Assembly: GCA_920105625.2 (NCBI GenBank)
Contig: OV050030.1
Coordinates: 315,691,289-315,755,288, forward strand
Source: Clusia tigrina
Taxonomy: Eukaryota > Arthropoda > Insecta > Diptera > Clusiidae
Direction of reading: 5' to 3'
Length of the DNA: 64,000 nt
Part shown: in pieces, positions 11,113-22,741 of the stretch
Layout: each line of letters starts with the position of its first letter
Position numbering within the stretch: position 1 is the stretch's first letter
The notes under the pieces: model-generated
The model's input: only the letters and a program-made list of their open reading frames with translations
The model's database searches: none
Told to the model about the DNA's origin: nothing
Program-made: the position numbers and the translations under genes

Positions 11113-11874
11113 TAGGAGGAACTGCAGGCTGTTACTTTGGAGTTACTCTGATGACAAACGTTTTATTATGGAAGATGATATAAACTCGTAAGGTTCGGAT
11201 TAACATAATAAATTAAAAAATGATTGTTCTTATTGTAATCGTAAATTTATTGATATCTAAAAATTTTATTTATAAATTTTAACTAAATAAATAATGTAAA
11301 GTTATATGAAAACAAAAATATTGACAGCTTCTTTATATTAATTTTTAACGGATTTCAGATCATAGATTCATTGAAATTTGATGGAAGTTCCACTTTTTGC
11401 TTTATAATATATACTTTTGATGCTGCATCATCTTCCCTGATTTGCTGCACAAAATTTTTAAACCTAATTAAATCGACTTTATTAAAATGAACATCAGAAA
11501 CGTGCGATTTGACTGGAGTGTAAATTGTTTTGAATCGGTAGTTATTTTAAATTTCTTTTGACTGAACTCGATATCATTATCTATTTGACTGATATTTCTT
11601 TTTAATTTCTTACAACTAATTTAAACGGTGCGTTTAAAATTTTATTATACTATAATCTGAGGTTTTTTTTATCTTTTATTAATACTGAAACTATATCATT
11701 AGATTTGATGAGCTTATTTAGTAGTTTTCTTGGGTTGAATGTTCTTTCTAAATAAGAGAAGTAAACGATTGTTTTGGTTCTAATGATCTGTATTTTTTTG
11801 TATATGTTTTCTTGTTTCTATAATATCTTTCAATAGTTGAGGATGAATCTGCCTTGAAGTATTGTTGTTCATAA
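11113..11874. other. AT-rich stretch with no recognised gene
   Basis: Strongly AT-rich. The minus strand between 11870 and 11350 has a faint coding-like character with many stops, which may be a decayed element, but I cannot name a family. No terminal repeats were seen. Confidence 0.4.
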
Positions 11875-12011
<137 letters not shown>

Positions 12012-12041
12012 GCGACCATGAAATACATAGAAAAATGTATT

Positions 12042-12512
12042 CGTTTATTATACATAAGAGCGCCCATAAAACAAAAAGTTTTATTCTTTCCGCTCCCCGC
12101 TCATTTTCTAGTATATTGGGCATCAAAAATAATATCCGTGCAAAAATTGTTTCAATCGGATGGAAATTGGCCAGTCCTTCACGACTTTTAGCCCTAAAAA
12201 TGGAGTAAAACTAGTTGCAAGCTTTGATGAGCTATAACTCGTATGCCAGACGACTTTCAGAAAATATACCTTAAAGATTTGTATTGCAAATGTACAGGCA
12301 AAGATTTTTCTCCTACACAATTTTTGACCTAGCTATGACCCTTCATGGTGTTTTTAGAGGTCAAACTTCAAATTTGAGTCAAAATTTTTTTCAAACGATT
12401 GAAAAAATTTTTGCAAGGATATTATTTTTGATGCCCAATATACTAGAAAATGAGCGGGGAGCGGAAAGAATAAAACTTTTTGTTTTATGGGCGCTCTTAT
12501 GTATAATAAACG
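12042..12512. mobile_element. Foldback/MITE-like element with about 117-bp inverted arms
   Basis: 12042-12158 and 12396-12512 are reverse complements of one another with few mismatches. Both begin at the outside with cgtttattatacataagag and contain the stretch gcggggagcgg (or its complement). The 237-bp centre has no coding potential. No target duplication is evident. The outer end merges with the repeat starting at 12513. The same tactcgtttattat string also borders the (TA)n core at 18.6-18.9 kb, so the terminus may belong to that repeat family. Confidence 0.75.
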
Positions 12513-12797
12513 AGTACAGAAGTCTGAAGTCGGGTTAGACCGACTTTGAAATACCATTTACATTTTCTTGTGCGAGCAAGCTCAAAAATGTGGATGTTTT
12601 CTTCATAAATCATCATTAGGAGCATAGTAGGTAATTTTTAGTAGGGTACCTTGAAATGATTATATCGACCCCATTTCTTGTGTATAGCTTTGTAGGGTCT
12701 ATATACGTACTAATATAAAAATAATATAAATAATATAAAATTTCGTCAAAAATTATTGTCTATGTCGAAAGTTATAATAATAAGTAAAAAGTGGGCG
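12513..12797 (+). repeat. Third copy of palindrome-flanking repeat (end fragment)
   Basis: This segment repeats 18929-19205, in the same orientation, and the complement of 18345-18620, with an extra ataat expansion near 12720. It ends at 12797 in the box aagtgggcgtg, where it is joined directly to the truncated pol end of the left gypsy-like element. Confidence 0.85.
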
Positions 12798-12845
12798 TGA
12801 TTCTAGCACTCTCTCCATTCTTTTTCTTATATCAACTTGTTTAAT

Positions 12846-13620
12846 CTAATTTACCGATCTATAATTCGGTTCCTTAAAATTATCATAACTAGTGAACTTA
12901 GGCCTAAAATCCTCATCCATCAGGTAGTCCTTTTCCGATGCGTTGAGTACGCAAGCGTACACCTTACTCTTGTCAACGTGCGTTATGGTCTCCCCCAAAT
13001 ATACGCCCTCCGCTAGCTGCTGCTTGTGCAAAACAACAGTCCTAAGTTTCGTATTTACATGCATAGTAACTACTCTGGTGGACCTTCCGTTTACTACCTC
13101 CATACCATACTTCTTAATCCTAGTCACGGTCCCTTCCTGCCATGACACTAATGGAAGAGTAAGGATTCTATTCTTATTATTATCATAGAATGATAACCAC
13201 TTGTCGAGCTCATCCAGTATGGTACGGCCCCAAAGATTATCGCGGCCAATTATCCCATCAGCCGGGATACCTTTCCTATCCACTTCCACTGCGTGCACTC
13301 TAAAACTCATGCCCTTAACTTCACTGTGTCCTATTCTGAGCGACCCCAGTGTCCTGATGCATCCTCCGAATGCTCCATTAAGCGTTCTTACATCCTTTGG
13401 ATTAACAACTAGTCCTTTCCGTAAAACACTAGATTTTACGAGGCTAGTGTCCGCCCCTGAGTCTACCAAAAGCACTAGCTTTCCCCTAGCTGCCTCATTG
13501 CAGGCTATCTCAATAAAAGCATCTCCTGTCCTGCTCACAACGAAACAACGCCCTTTTGATTCCAAAATGGACGCGTATCCACTTCCTAACTCTTCGTGAT
13601 ATTGGAGAGCCTCTTCCTCC
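12846..13620 (-). pseudogene. Gypsy-like retropepsin region (left copy)
   Basis: Aspartic protease portion of pol. The active site VDSGADTSLV lies near 13455-13485 and the GRDNLWGRTILDEL segment near 13210-13250. The frame is open upstream across the gag stop, which fits pol expression by a -1 shift. It ends in a TAG at about 12846, where the right copy has CAG, and the element is cut at 12798. Differences from the right copy are few (for example AGD versus IGD near the start). No RT follows, so this is a dead fragment. Confidence 0.85.
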
Positions 13621-13705
13621 TCCCTCTCCTGGACTGTAGTTTCTACATTACTACTTACCCGTACTTCCGGCCTAATTATTACTTTCTTTCTTTTGGCTTT
13701 CCAGT

Positions 13706-14887
13706 CTACTGGCCTCGACTGGGCCGCTGAAAATTTACCTTGTTCCTTTGTTGGGATTGTCTATCCCTGCATTCCGCTGCCCGATGTCCCATCTGTCCAC
13801 ATGAGAAGCATCTTAACCCCTGTTTGGTGTTGCTTATCCTTTGTTCACTTCTGGAATCCCAATTTGGTTGCTGCTGACCACTCCCAGTTTTGGAAGGATT
13901 TCTTCCTTGGTTAATTCCTTCCGTTGAATTAACTCGGGGACTACTGAAGTTACCCCTGCTGTCCCTCAAGGGTGGAACCGGGAGCCTCGTAGCTGGCTGC
14001 CTTCTACTTTGATTCCATTCTGTGTCTCCTTGGCACTGTCTACTTGCCTCATTACCATATATTTGGCACTCCATACAGTAGGGCGTGTTTTTGCGTGTAA
14101 CGCATTCACCCATTGTATGCCCTGGCTTATGACAGAATGAGCAAATGGGTTTCCTTGGCTGGAACCTCTCAACCAGGAATTCTTGGTCTCTTTGTTGCGG
14201 AAATTGGCCCATCAATCTACCGACTCCACTTGTGTTTCGCTGATGTACTGGGCCTACCTCTGCAGGAGCATTCGTCCAGCAGATTCCACCTGTTGTCGTT
14301 CGTTGTTGTATAGCTGCTTCAGCTAAAGAGGCCGCTTCCACTAGCTCTGTCATGCTCCTCGGCGTGAGAGTAAGAGTATAATTAGCTAAGTCCATATTTA
14401 CCAGGCCTGCCTTGAACACAGAAATCATAGTCCGTTCTACTTGAGCCTTGTATGCTGCAACATTTTCTGGAAACTGCCTGTTGGCTTCCGGCTCAGCAGC
14501 GTTTCCTAGAGACTGGAGCCTTCGTCCCCAGGCTTTCAATTCCTTCCCCGGTGTCTGAGTTGATTCCTGAATTTCCCGAACGAGATAGTCGTATGACTTT
14601 TGTTTTAAATATGTCCGATCCAAAAGTGCATATAATTCCGCCAGGGTACTTACTGAGCTATTCACCAGTAAATCAAATGCATCACCTGTGGTTCTTTGCC
14701 TAATACACTTTATTAAATGTTCCCCGTCCGCTTCCGGAACACTCTGTTGCGCTAGCTCACAGCCTTCTTTGAAGCGCCGGATCTCAGTTCTCAGGTCATA
14801 CAACTCGACTCCTGAGAACATGGGCACCAACTTCCACCGCATGAGCAACTTCCAGAATGCCCATTTTATTCCTTTGTGTTTTCTCAA
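13706..14887 (-). CDS. Gypsy-like Gag, capsid and nucleocapsid frame (left copy)
   Basis: Open frame of 393 codons, near-identical to 22650-23831. The capsid-like N-terminal half begins around VPMFSGVELYDLRTEI and contains the TLAELYALLDRTYLKQKSYD segment. The nucleocapsid half has a CSFCHKPGHTMGEC zinc knuckle (near residue 245) and a second CFSCGQMGHRAAEC knuckle near the C terminus, with a C-rich, non-canonical segment between them. Such proteins form the virus-like particle and bind element RNA. It overlaps the upstream gag frame by 92 nt in another frame. The first codons before the shared shift point may not be translated. Confidence 0.8.
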   Translation of the reverse strand: MRKHKGIKWAFWKLLMRWKLVPMFSGVELYDLRTEIRRFKEGCELAQQSVPEADGEHLIKCIRQRTTGDAFDLLVNSSVSTLAELYALLDRTYLKQKSYDYLVREIQESTQTPGKELKAWGRRLQSLGNAAEPEANRQFPENVAAYKAQVERTMISVFKAGLVNMDLANYTLTLTPRSMTELVEAASLAEAAIQQRTTTGGICWTNAPAEVGPVHQRNTSGVGRLMGQFPQQRDQEFLVERFQPRKPICSFCHKPGHTMGECVTRKNTPYCMECQIYGNEASRQCQGDTEWNQSRRQPATRLPVPPLRDSRGNFSSPRVNSTEGINQGRNPSKTGSGQQQPNWDSRSEQRISNTKQGLRCFSCGQMGHRAAECRDRQSQQRNKVNFQRPSRGQ

Positions 14888-16062
14888 TTGCTGGTAAAAC
14901 CTTAGCTTTATTAATCTCTTTGGTAGTTTCCAAATTCTCTTCTCCCAGATCTGAGAGGTAATTGGCCAGTGACGGATTCAAACTAATTAGTCTTCGATCG
15001 TTTGTTCGTACAGGCGAAAAACTGTCCACAGTATCGAAACTTTGCTGCACTGGTACTGCTTCCGGCTCCTTTGGCGGATATCCCTGATTTTCGTTATTTA
15101 TCGGGCTTCCCGGAGAAAGAGGCTCGACACCGATTTCAGATGCGCCAAACAAAAATTCCGATTGCCTTTCTTCATTAAGTACTAATTTTAGCTTTACCAT
15201 GCGGCTTATCCCTTCTGGTGTTAAATATTCCGGCCAACGTACTTCCGGAGGCAATGTCAATACTGTCTGCGTAAATCCAGCTGATGCTGATTTTGATCTC
15301 TCCCTATTTAGTGAGGTCCTATTGGTCGCCCGTCCTTTTTTCAATTCCGCACACTCCTTTTCCAACAGCGATGCTGCTTCCTCTGTTTCCTTCAATCTCT
15401 GCGAAAGTTCCTTTACCTTCTTCTCAAGATACTCTTTTTGTGCTCTCAAATCTTCTGTTTTCTTACGAAAACTGAATAACTTTTCTTCTGGTCTTCTTTG
15501 GATTGCCGTAAAGGCTTGATCCGCTTGATCTAACGGTGACACAGCTCCTCCGGCATTCGCCTGCTTCCACAATTCCTGAGCTTCTTCCCTGCTCGTACTC
15601 GCTTCGAACTGGTCAACTATTTTCCCAGCATTGATTTCAATCTGTTCCTTACATCCTATTTTCTGACTGCATTGATTTCAATCTGTTCCTTACATCCTCG
15701 TCTGGCGAAACCAAACTCACTGTTTGTTGCCCTAGTCCTTCTAATTCAGAACTAAATGTATCTGCCCATTCGTTGACCAGACTATTTATGTAGTCTGCGT
15801 AATTTTCCGTAAAATATTTTCCTTTGCCGTACTCAACTGCGTGAGGCAACAACAGTCCGTGATTATTGTTGAACTCTCTCCCTAGATTTTGCAACTGTGT
15901 TATTCGCTTGCGGTAATACACGTTGTCCTTACGTAAACTGCCGTCTTTCTTAAAATTACGGACCAATTTTTCAATCGCTTCTCCAATTTGCTCCTGCATC
16001 AGCAGTAATCCTTGCGCTTCCTTCGTCATATCCCAAATGCCAGAATAGATGGCGTATCCCAA
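14796..16062 (-). pseudogene. Gypsy-like Gag N-terminal frame (left copy), broken
   Basis: Matches 21494-22741 of the right copy. The first 137 codons (16062-15649) and the remainder (15572-14796) are separated by a local rearrangement near 15640-15675. There a 29-base segment has been copied twice, replacing about 18 bases found in the right copy and breaking the frame. A long coiled-coil segment rich in Glu and Lys (near 15350-15500, ending in KKGRATNRTS) is preserved. It supplies the N-terminal matrix-like part of Gag in the right copy; this copy is damaged. Confidence 0.82.
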
Positions 16063-17147
16063 TTACAAATAAAAATCCAATAATTGTTAAAACTTGTTAC
16101 AATATTTTATTCTGTCTTACTAAATGATAAATACAAATTTATTTTAAAAAAACATTCCACCGTAAATTCTATCTTAATATTCTTTTAACGTCCATCATAA
16201 GATCCATGTTCGCTGTCTACCGGCGTCCATTAAGTCCTTCCCTCCGTGCAAATTGGTCCTTGACTTCCTCACAGATACTCCTTGATTTCCTCTCACCATC
16301 TTTAATCCTGCCAAGAGTCCATAGAAAAGGCCATATGTTTGTAAAAACCGAAATTTGATTTACCGGCAAAAGTGTCTTGATTCATTCCCGGAAATTTGAA
16401 TTCATATCTAAAAATAAACCCGTAACGTATGCGCCACATAATAATAGCATTTAAATGTTTTCTTCAACATTGCTACGCAAATCGTAGTTTCCGAACTTCA
16501 AAAACTTTGATGCAACAACACGTGTTGTCTGCACCTCTTCACCTAATACCCTAATCTCAAAATGCCAAATATTTAAATCAATCTTTATTTTGATTTCACA
16601 ACAATAAAAATTGAATCGTATAAATGTCCCCACCGACAAACAAGCACAAATCCCCTATCATAACCGTACGAACCCTATACCGTGGCACGTTCTTTCCGAA
16701 CCAAACCAACCGGTATACACAAGTTCGCAATTCAATAACGCAAAATCTGTGAATAAACAGACACGTTCCACATCCCCCGAGAATGCTGAAACAAAATGTA
16801 TTAAAAAGTATGAGCCTAAGCTCAGTGGAACAACCCTATACAATCTGACCGTAAGTAAAAATTTTTCTTTTGGATCGACCTATTGTCACCTAACCGCAGC
16901 GGCTAATCAGTCCCGATGCTGCTTCTCCTGCATGACCGGCGCAAAAGCGCCCACACGGCCACCGAAGAATCGTCGACAAAATTCACTTAGATACTAGAAT
17001 GTCCTACTATAAGCATACTCACCATTTTTGTTCCCTCCATTGAACTCCTTTGGGATGGTTATCCTGATGGTTTCCTGTTGGTGGATTCCCGCGTAGGAGT
17101 GCTCTTTTCCTGGCACTCGACGTTGGATCCTACCGGTTGCGCCAAAA
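16063..17147 (-). other. Leader of left gypsy-like element with primer site and candidate intron
   Basis: Mirror of 20409-21493. The primer-binding site (TGGCGCAACCGGTAGG) lies on the minus strand at about 17129-17144. The candidate intron of the right copy is preserved, from about 17022 (GTGAGT donor, minus strand) down to about 16786 (TTTTGTTTCAG acceptor). No plausible protein starts before gag. Confidence 0.75.
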
Positions 17148-17651
17148 TGTTGAGGTATTGTCCTTGTTTGACGGGGGACGTCCTTCTGCTGTGCGCGTGT
17201 GGCTGAAAACCCTAAATCACTTTTTGGAAAAATCACTACATTACACTTTTAGTTTTTAAATCACAAGCCTTTATTTCTTAGAATACTAACTCTTATATAC
17301 TATTTACAATTCACAATTACAATACAAAAACTGACCTTTCTGGTCTTCCAGTTTCGCACCTGTTAATTGGTGTCAGTTGGTCAAGCCAACTGACCTACGC
17401 CATTCTGAAATGTTGATGGTGCATTCTAACTTTCAATGCCCTTCAGTGGCTCGTCTGCAAAACTGTAGCACCCTAAAAGTTTACATAATAAATTTTACAT
17501 AGGTAATATTAATTCTAAATACTCGCACCCTAAAAATATGTGCTTTCTTAAGTAACTTTAACACATGCTAATCACACAGAATGTGTGGCATCTGTTAGGA
17601 GTCGATGATGTGAGACACTACGCGCAGGTAGCTTGATTCTAACTCACAACA
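17148..17651 (-). repeat. 5' LTR of left gypsy-like element (504 bp)
   Basis: Minus-strand LTR with ends TGTTG...CAACA. Every position checked by eye equals the right element's 5' LTR (19905-20408), including variants that distinguish that LTR from the 3' LTR at 30177. Confidence 0.92.
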
Positions 17652-18628
17652 CTCTGTCTGTCCATCTGTCCGTCTGTCCGTCTGTCCTTCTGTCCGTCTG
17701 TCCTTCTGTCCGTCTGTCCGTCTGTGGCCACTTTTTTTCTACACCGTTAGAGCTATCTTAATGAAATTTTGCAAAACTGTAGCCTGGACCAAGATACAGA
17801 ACCAGGCCGATTTGGACAAAGACCACGCCTACCTCCCATATAAGGAACTTTTTTCACCTTTATTAAAATGACTATAACTTCGGTCCAATTAACGGAATCG
17901 TGACAATATTTGGCAGTTATGTTGACGCGGGTCCTACTAAACACTGTGCCAAAGTGGGCGGTATATATTAACTGCCACACCCACTATTAACATATATTAA
18001 TAACTTAAGATCTGGTAGAGATGTGGACATTATAAAGCTATCTGCAACAAATGGGGCTGATCAGAGAAATGACACGCCCACTTTTGATATTAGGAACTTT
18101 CGGGTTTCAAATTAAAATTATCCTACCTATGCTCGCATTGATGCAATCGGAATAAAAATTGGCAGAAATATACATGGGGTCCATAATAGTATGTGTGCAG
18201 AATATGAAGATCATAATACAACTGCCACGCCCGCAATTTGCCAAACATCATTACTGTGTTCCTATTAAAGATTTGTCAATGAAATTTCAAAGGAATGTTG
18301 CGGTTACCAACATTAAACACTACGCAAAAAATGGGCGAGTTATTTTTACAGCCACGCCCACTTTTTACTTATTATTATAACTTTCGACCTAGACAATAAT
18401 TTTTGACGAAATTTTATATTAGTACGTATATGGACCCTACAAAGCTATACACAAGAAATGGGGTCGATATAATCATTTCAAGGTACCCTACTAAAAATTG
18501 CCTACTATGCTCCTAATGATGATTTATGAAGAAAACATCCACATGTTTGGGCTTGCTCGCACAAGAAAATGTAAATGGTATTTCAAAGTCGGTCTAACCC
18601 GACTTCAGACTTCTGTACTCGTTTATTA
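17652..18628 (-). repeat. Flanking repeat, left arm: GTCCGTCT tract plus degenerate tandem units
   Basis: Begins with about 75 bp of tandem gtccgtct/gtccttct units (17653-17727). After this comes a series of diverged units carrying a G(C/A)CACGCCC-type box at about 17821, 17974, 18071, 18224 and 18351. It ends with gacttcagacttctgtactcg before the (TA)n core. The whole segment is mirrored at 18918-19904. No coding potential. It is an interspersed noncoding repeat whose family I cannot name. Confidence 0.8.
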
Positions 18629-19904
<1,276 letters not shown>

Positions 19905-20408
19905 TGTTGTGAGTTAGAATCAAGCTACCTGCGCGTAGTGTCTCACATCATCGACTCCTAACAGATGCCACACATTCTGTGTGATTAGCATGTGTTAAAG
20001 TTACTTAAGAAAGCACATATTTTTAGGGTGCGAGTATTTAGAATTAATATTACCTATGTAAAATTTATTATGTAAACTTTTAGGGTGCTACAGTTTTGCA
20101 GACGAGCCACTGAAGGGCATTGAAAGTTAGAATGCACCATCAACATTTCAGAATGGCGTAGGTCAGTTGGCTTGACCAACTGACACCAATTAACAGGTGC
20201 GAAACTGGAAGACCAGAAAGGTCAGTTTTTGTATTGTAATTGTGAATTGTAAATAGTATATAAGAGTTAGTATTCTAAGAAATAAAGGCTTGTGATTTAA
20301 AAACTAAAAGTGTAATGTAGTGATTTTTCCAAAAAGTGATTTAGGGTTTTCAGCCACACGCGCACAGCAGAAGGACGTCCCCCGTCAAACAAGGACAATA
20401 CCTCAACA
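19905..20408 (+). repeat. 5' LTR of right gypsy-like element
   Basis: 504 bp with 5-bp inverted termini TGTTG...CAACA. It contains a 9-bp perfect hairpin (20162-20170 with 20176-20184), TATATAAG at 20257-20264 and AATAAA at 20281-20286. The primer site starts 4 bases after its end. It differs from the 3' LTR at roughly nine positions noticed by eye. Confidence 0.93.
20257..20264 (+). promoter_or_regulatory. TATA-like box in LTR
   Basis: TATATAAG lies inside the LTR about 20 bases upstream of an AATAAA (20281-20286), the arrangement expected for the U3/R promoter and polyadenylation signal. The same pair occurs in the left LTR and in the 3' LTR (30529 onward). Confidence 0.55.
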
Positions 20409-20411
20409 TTT

Positions 20412-20429
20412 TGGCGCAACCGGTAGGAT
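20412..20429 (+). other. Primer-binding site
   Basis: TGGCGCAACCGGTAGG begins three bases after the LTR. The TGGCGCA(G)..CGGTAGG form resembles sites assigned to a serine tRNA in the 17.6/297 group. That assignment is from family knowledge and was not tested here. The second copy at 30684 reads TGGCGCAGCCGGTAGG. Confidence 0.75.
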
Positions 20430-21493
20430 CCAACGTCGAGTGCCAGGAAAAGAGCACTCCTACGCGGGAATCCACCAACAGGAAACCATCAGGATAACCA
20501 TCCCAAAGGAGTTCAATGGAGGGAACAAAAATGGTGAGTATGCTTATAGTAGGACATTCTAGTATCTAAGTGAATTTTGTCGACGATTCTTCGGTGGCCG
20601 TGTGGGCGCTTTTGCGCCGGTCATGCAGGAGAAGCAGCATCGGGACTGATTAGCCGCTGCGGTTAGGTGACAATAGGTCGATCCAAAAGAAAAATTTTTA
20701 CTTACGGTCAGATTGTATAGGGTTGTTCCACTGAGCTTAGGCTCATACTTTTTAATACATTTTGTTTCAGCATTCTCGGGGGATGTGGAACGTGTCTGTT
20801 TATTCACAGATTTTGCGTTATTGAATTGCGAACTTGTGTATACCGGTTGGTTTGGTTCGGAAAGAACGTGCCACGGTATAGGGTTCGTACGGTTATGATA
20901 GGGGATTTGTGCTTGTTTGTCGGTGGGGACATTTATACGATTCAATTTTTATTGTTGTGAAATCAAAATAAAGATTGATTTAAATATTTGGCATTTTGAG
21001 ATTAGGGTATTAGGTGAAGAGGTGCAGACAACACGTGTTGTTGCATCAAAGTTTTTGAAGTTCGGAAACTACGATTTGCGTAGCAATGTTGAAGAAAACA
21101 TTTAAATGCTATTATTATGTGGCGCATACGTTACGGGTTTATTTTTAGATATGAATTCAAATTTCCGGGAATGAATCAAGACACTTTTGCCGGTAAATCA
21201 AATTTCGGTTTTTACAAACATATGGCCTTTTCTATGGACTCTTGGCAGGATTAAAGATGGTGAGAGGAAATCAAGGAGTATCTGTGAGGAAGTCAAGGAC
21301 CAATTTGCACGGAGGGAAGGACTTAATGGACGCCGGTAGACAGCGAACATGGATCTTATGATGGACGTTAAAAGAATATTAAGATAGAATTTACGGTGGA
21401 ATGTTTTTTTAAAATAAATTTGTATTTATCATTTAGTAAGACAGAATAAAATATTGTAACAAGTTTTAACAATTATTGGATTTTTATTTGTAA
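20430..21493 (+). other. Leader of right gypsy-like element with candidate intron
   Basis: Untranslated leader of about 1 kb. A strong donor (aaatg|GTGAGT, intron from 20534) and acceptor (TTTTGTTTCAG, ending 20770) would define a 237-bp intron. The intron contains a GC-stem hairpin, GGCGCTTTTGCGCC, at 20605-20618. The exon part before the donor has an open frame without ATG, and the ATG directly at the donor leads only to a short frame after splicing. The remaining leader to gag has no convincing gene. Confidence 0.6.
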
Positions 21494-21526
21494 TTGGGAT
21501 ACGCCATCTATTCTGGCATTTGGGAT

Positions 21527-22741
21527 ATGACGAAGGAAGCGCAAGGATTACTGCTGATGCAGGAGCAAATTGGAGAAGCGATTGAAAAATTGGTCCGTAA
21601 TTTTAAGAAAGACGGCAGTTTACGTAAGGACAACGTGTATTACCGCAAGCGAATAACACAGTTGCAAAATCTAGGGAGAGAGTTCAACAATAATCACGGA
21701 CTGTTGTTGCCTCACGCAGTTGAGTACGGCAAAGGAAAATATTTTACGGAAAATTACGCAGACTACATAAATAGTCTGGTCAACGAATGGGCAGATACAT
21801 TTAGTTCTGAATTAGAAGGACTAGGGCAACAAACAGTGAGTTTGGTTTCGCCAGACGAGGATGTAAGGAAAAGATTGAAATCAATGCAGTCAGAGGTGGA
21901 GCTGTTTACTGGGAAAATAGTTGACCAGTTCGAAGCGAGTACGAGCAGGGAAGAAGCTCAGGAATTGTGGAAGCAGGCGAATGCCGGAGGAGCTGTGTCA
22001 CCGTTAGAAGTAGCGGATCAAGCCTTTACGGCAATCCAAAGAAGAACAGAAGAAAAGTTATTCAGTTTTCGTAAGAAAACAGAAGATTTGAGAGCACAAA
22101 AAGAGTATCTTGAGAAGAAGGTAAAGGAACTTTCTCAGAGATTGAAGGAAACAGAGGAAGCAGCATCGCTGTTGGAAAAGGAGTGTGCGGAATTGAAAAA
22201 AGGACGGGCGACCAATAGGACCTCACTAAATAGGGAGAGATCAAAATCAGCATCAGCTGGATTTACGCAGACAGTATTGACATTGCCTCCGGAAGTACGT
22301 TGGCCGGAATATTTAACACCAGAAGGGATAAGCCGCATGGTAAAGCCAAAATTAGTACTTAATGAAGAAAGGCAAGCGGAATTTTTGTTTGGCGCATCTG
22401 AAATCGGTGTCGAGCCTTTTTCTCCGGGAAGCCCGATAAATAATAAAAATCAGGGATATCCGCCAAAGGAGCCGGAAGCAGTACCAGTGCAGCAAAGTTT
22501 CGATACTGTGGACAGTTTTTCGCCTGTACGAACAAACGATCGAAGACTAATTAGTTTGAATCCGTCACTGGCCAATTACCTCTCAGATCTGGGAGAAGAG
22601 AATTTGGAAACTACCAAAGAAATTAAAAAAGCTAAGGTTTTACCAGCAATTGAGAAAACACAAAGGAATAAAATGGGCATTCTGGAAGTTGCTCATGCGG
22701 TGGAAGTTGGTGCCCATGTTCTCAGGAGTCGAGTTGTATGA
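21527..22741 (+). CDS. Gypsy-like Gag, N-terminal frame
   Basis: The frame is open from 21494, but its first ATG is at 21527 (MTKEAQGLL), which I take as the start. It gives about 404 residues. The first 120 residues are helical-looking (KLVRNFKKDG, YYRKRITQLQNLG). A charged coiled coil follows at about residues 170-240. An ARWPEYL-type segment near residue 265 is also seen in the old relic, and an acidic, Pro-rich region leads to the end. It ends at 22741, inside the start of the capsid frame. It is the matrix-like part of Gag. The join to the capsid frame needs a shift upstream of about 22705, or else reflects an old frameshift mutation. Confidence 0.8.
   Translation: MTKEAQGLLLMQEQIGEAIEKLVRNFKKDGSLRKDNVYYRKRITQLQNLGREFNNNHGLLLPHAVEYGKGKYFTENYADYINSLVNEWADTFSSELEGLGQQTVSLVSPDEDVRKRLKSMQSEVELFTGKIVDQFEASTSREEAQELWKQANAGGAVSPLEVADQAFTAIQRRTEEKLFSFRKKTEDLRAQKEYLEKKVKELSQRLKETEEAASLLEKECAELKKGRATNRTSLNRERSKSASAGFTQTVLTLPPEVRWPEYLTPEGISRMVKPKLVLNEERQAEFLFGASEIGVEPFSPGSPINNKNQGYPPKEPEAVPVQQSFDTVDSFSPVRTNDRRLISLNPSLANYLSDLGEENLETTKEIKKAKVLPAIEKTQRNKMGILEVAHAVEVGAHVLRSRVV

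Larger units (their letters stand above)
12798..17651 (-). mobile_element. Left gypsy-like element (minus strand), truncated after protease
   Basis: 5' LTR (17148-17651), primer site, leader, gag and protease of a Ty3/gypsy element in reverse orientation. It is nearly identical to 19905-24738 on the plus strand. It ends at 12798 just after the protease, with no RT, integrase or 3' LTR. Together with the right copy it forms the arms of a large inverted duplication. Confidence 0.92.

Noticed and set aside
17653..17727. Regular 8-bp GTCCGTCT repeats as a CRISPR-like array
   Set aside because: No spacers, eukaryotic context, and the same tract is part of an interspersed repeat mirrored at 19.83-19.90 kb.
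20320..20562. Sense frame spanning LTR end and leader
   Set aside because: It has no ATG, runs through the primer site and ends just after the splice donor; no known protein.
20559..20945. Antisense 128-codon frame in the gypsy leader, present in three copies
   Set aside because: Conservation reflects the youth and duplication of the copies. Part of the frame covers the candidate intron, and no domain or start context supports it.
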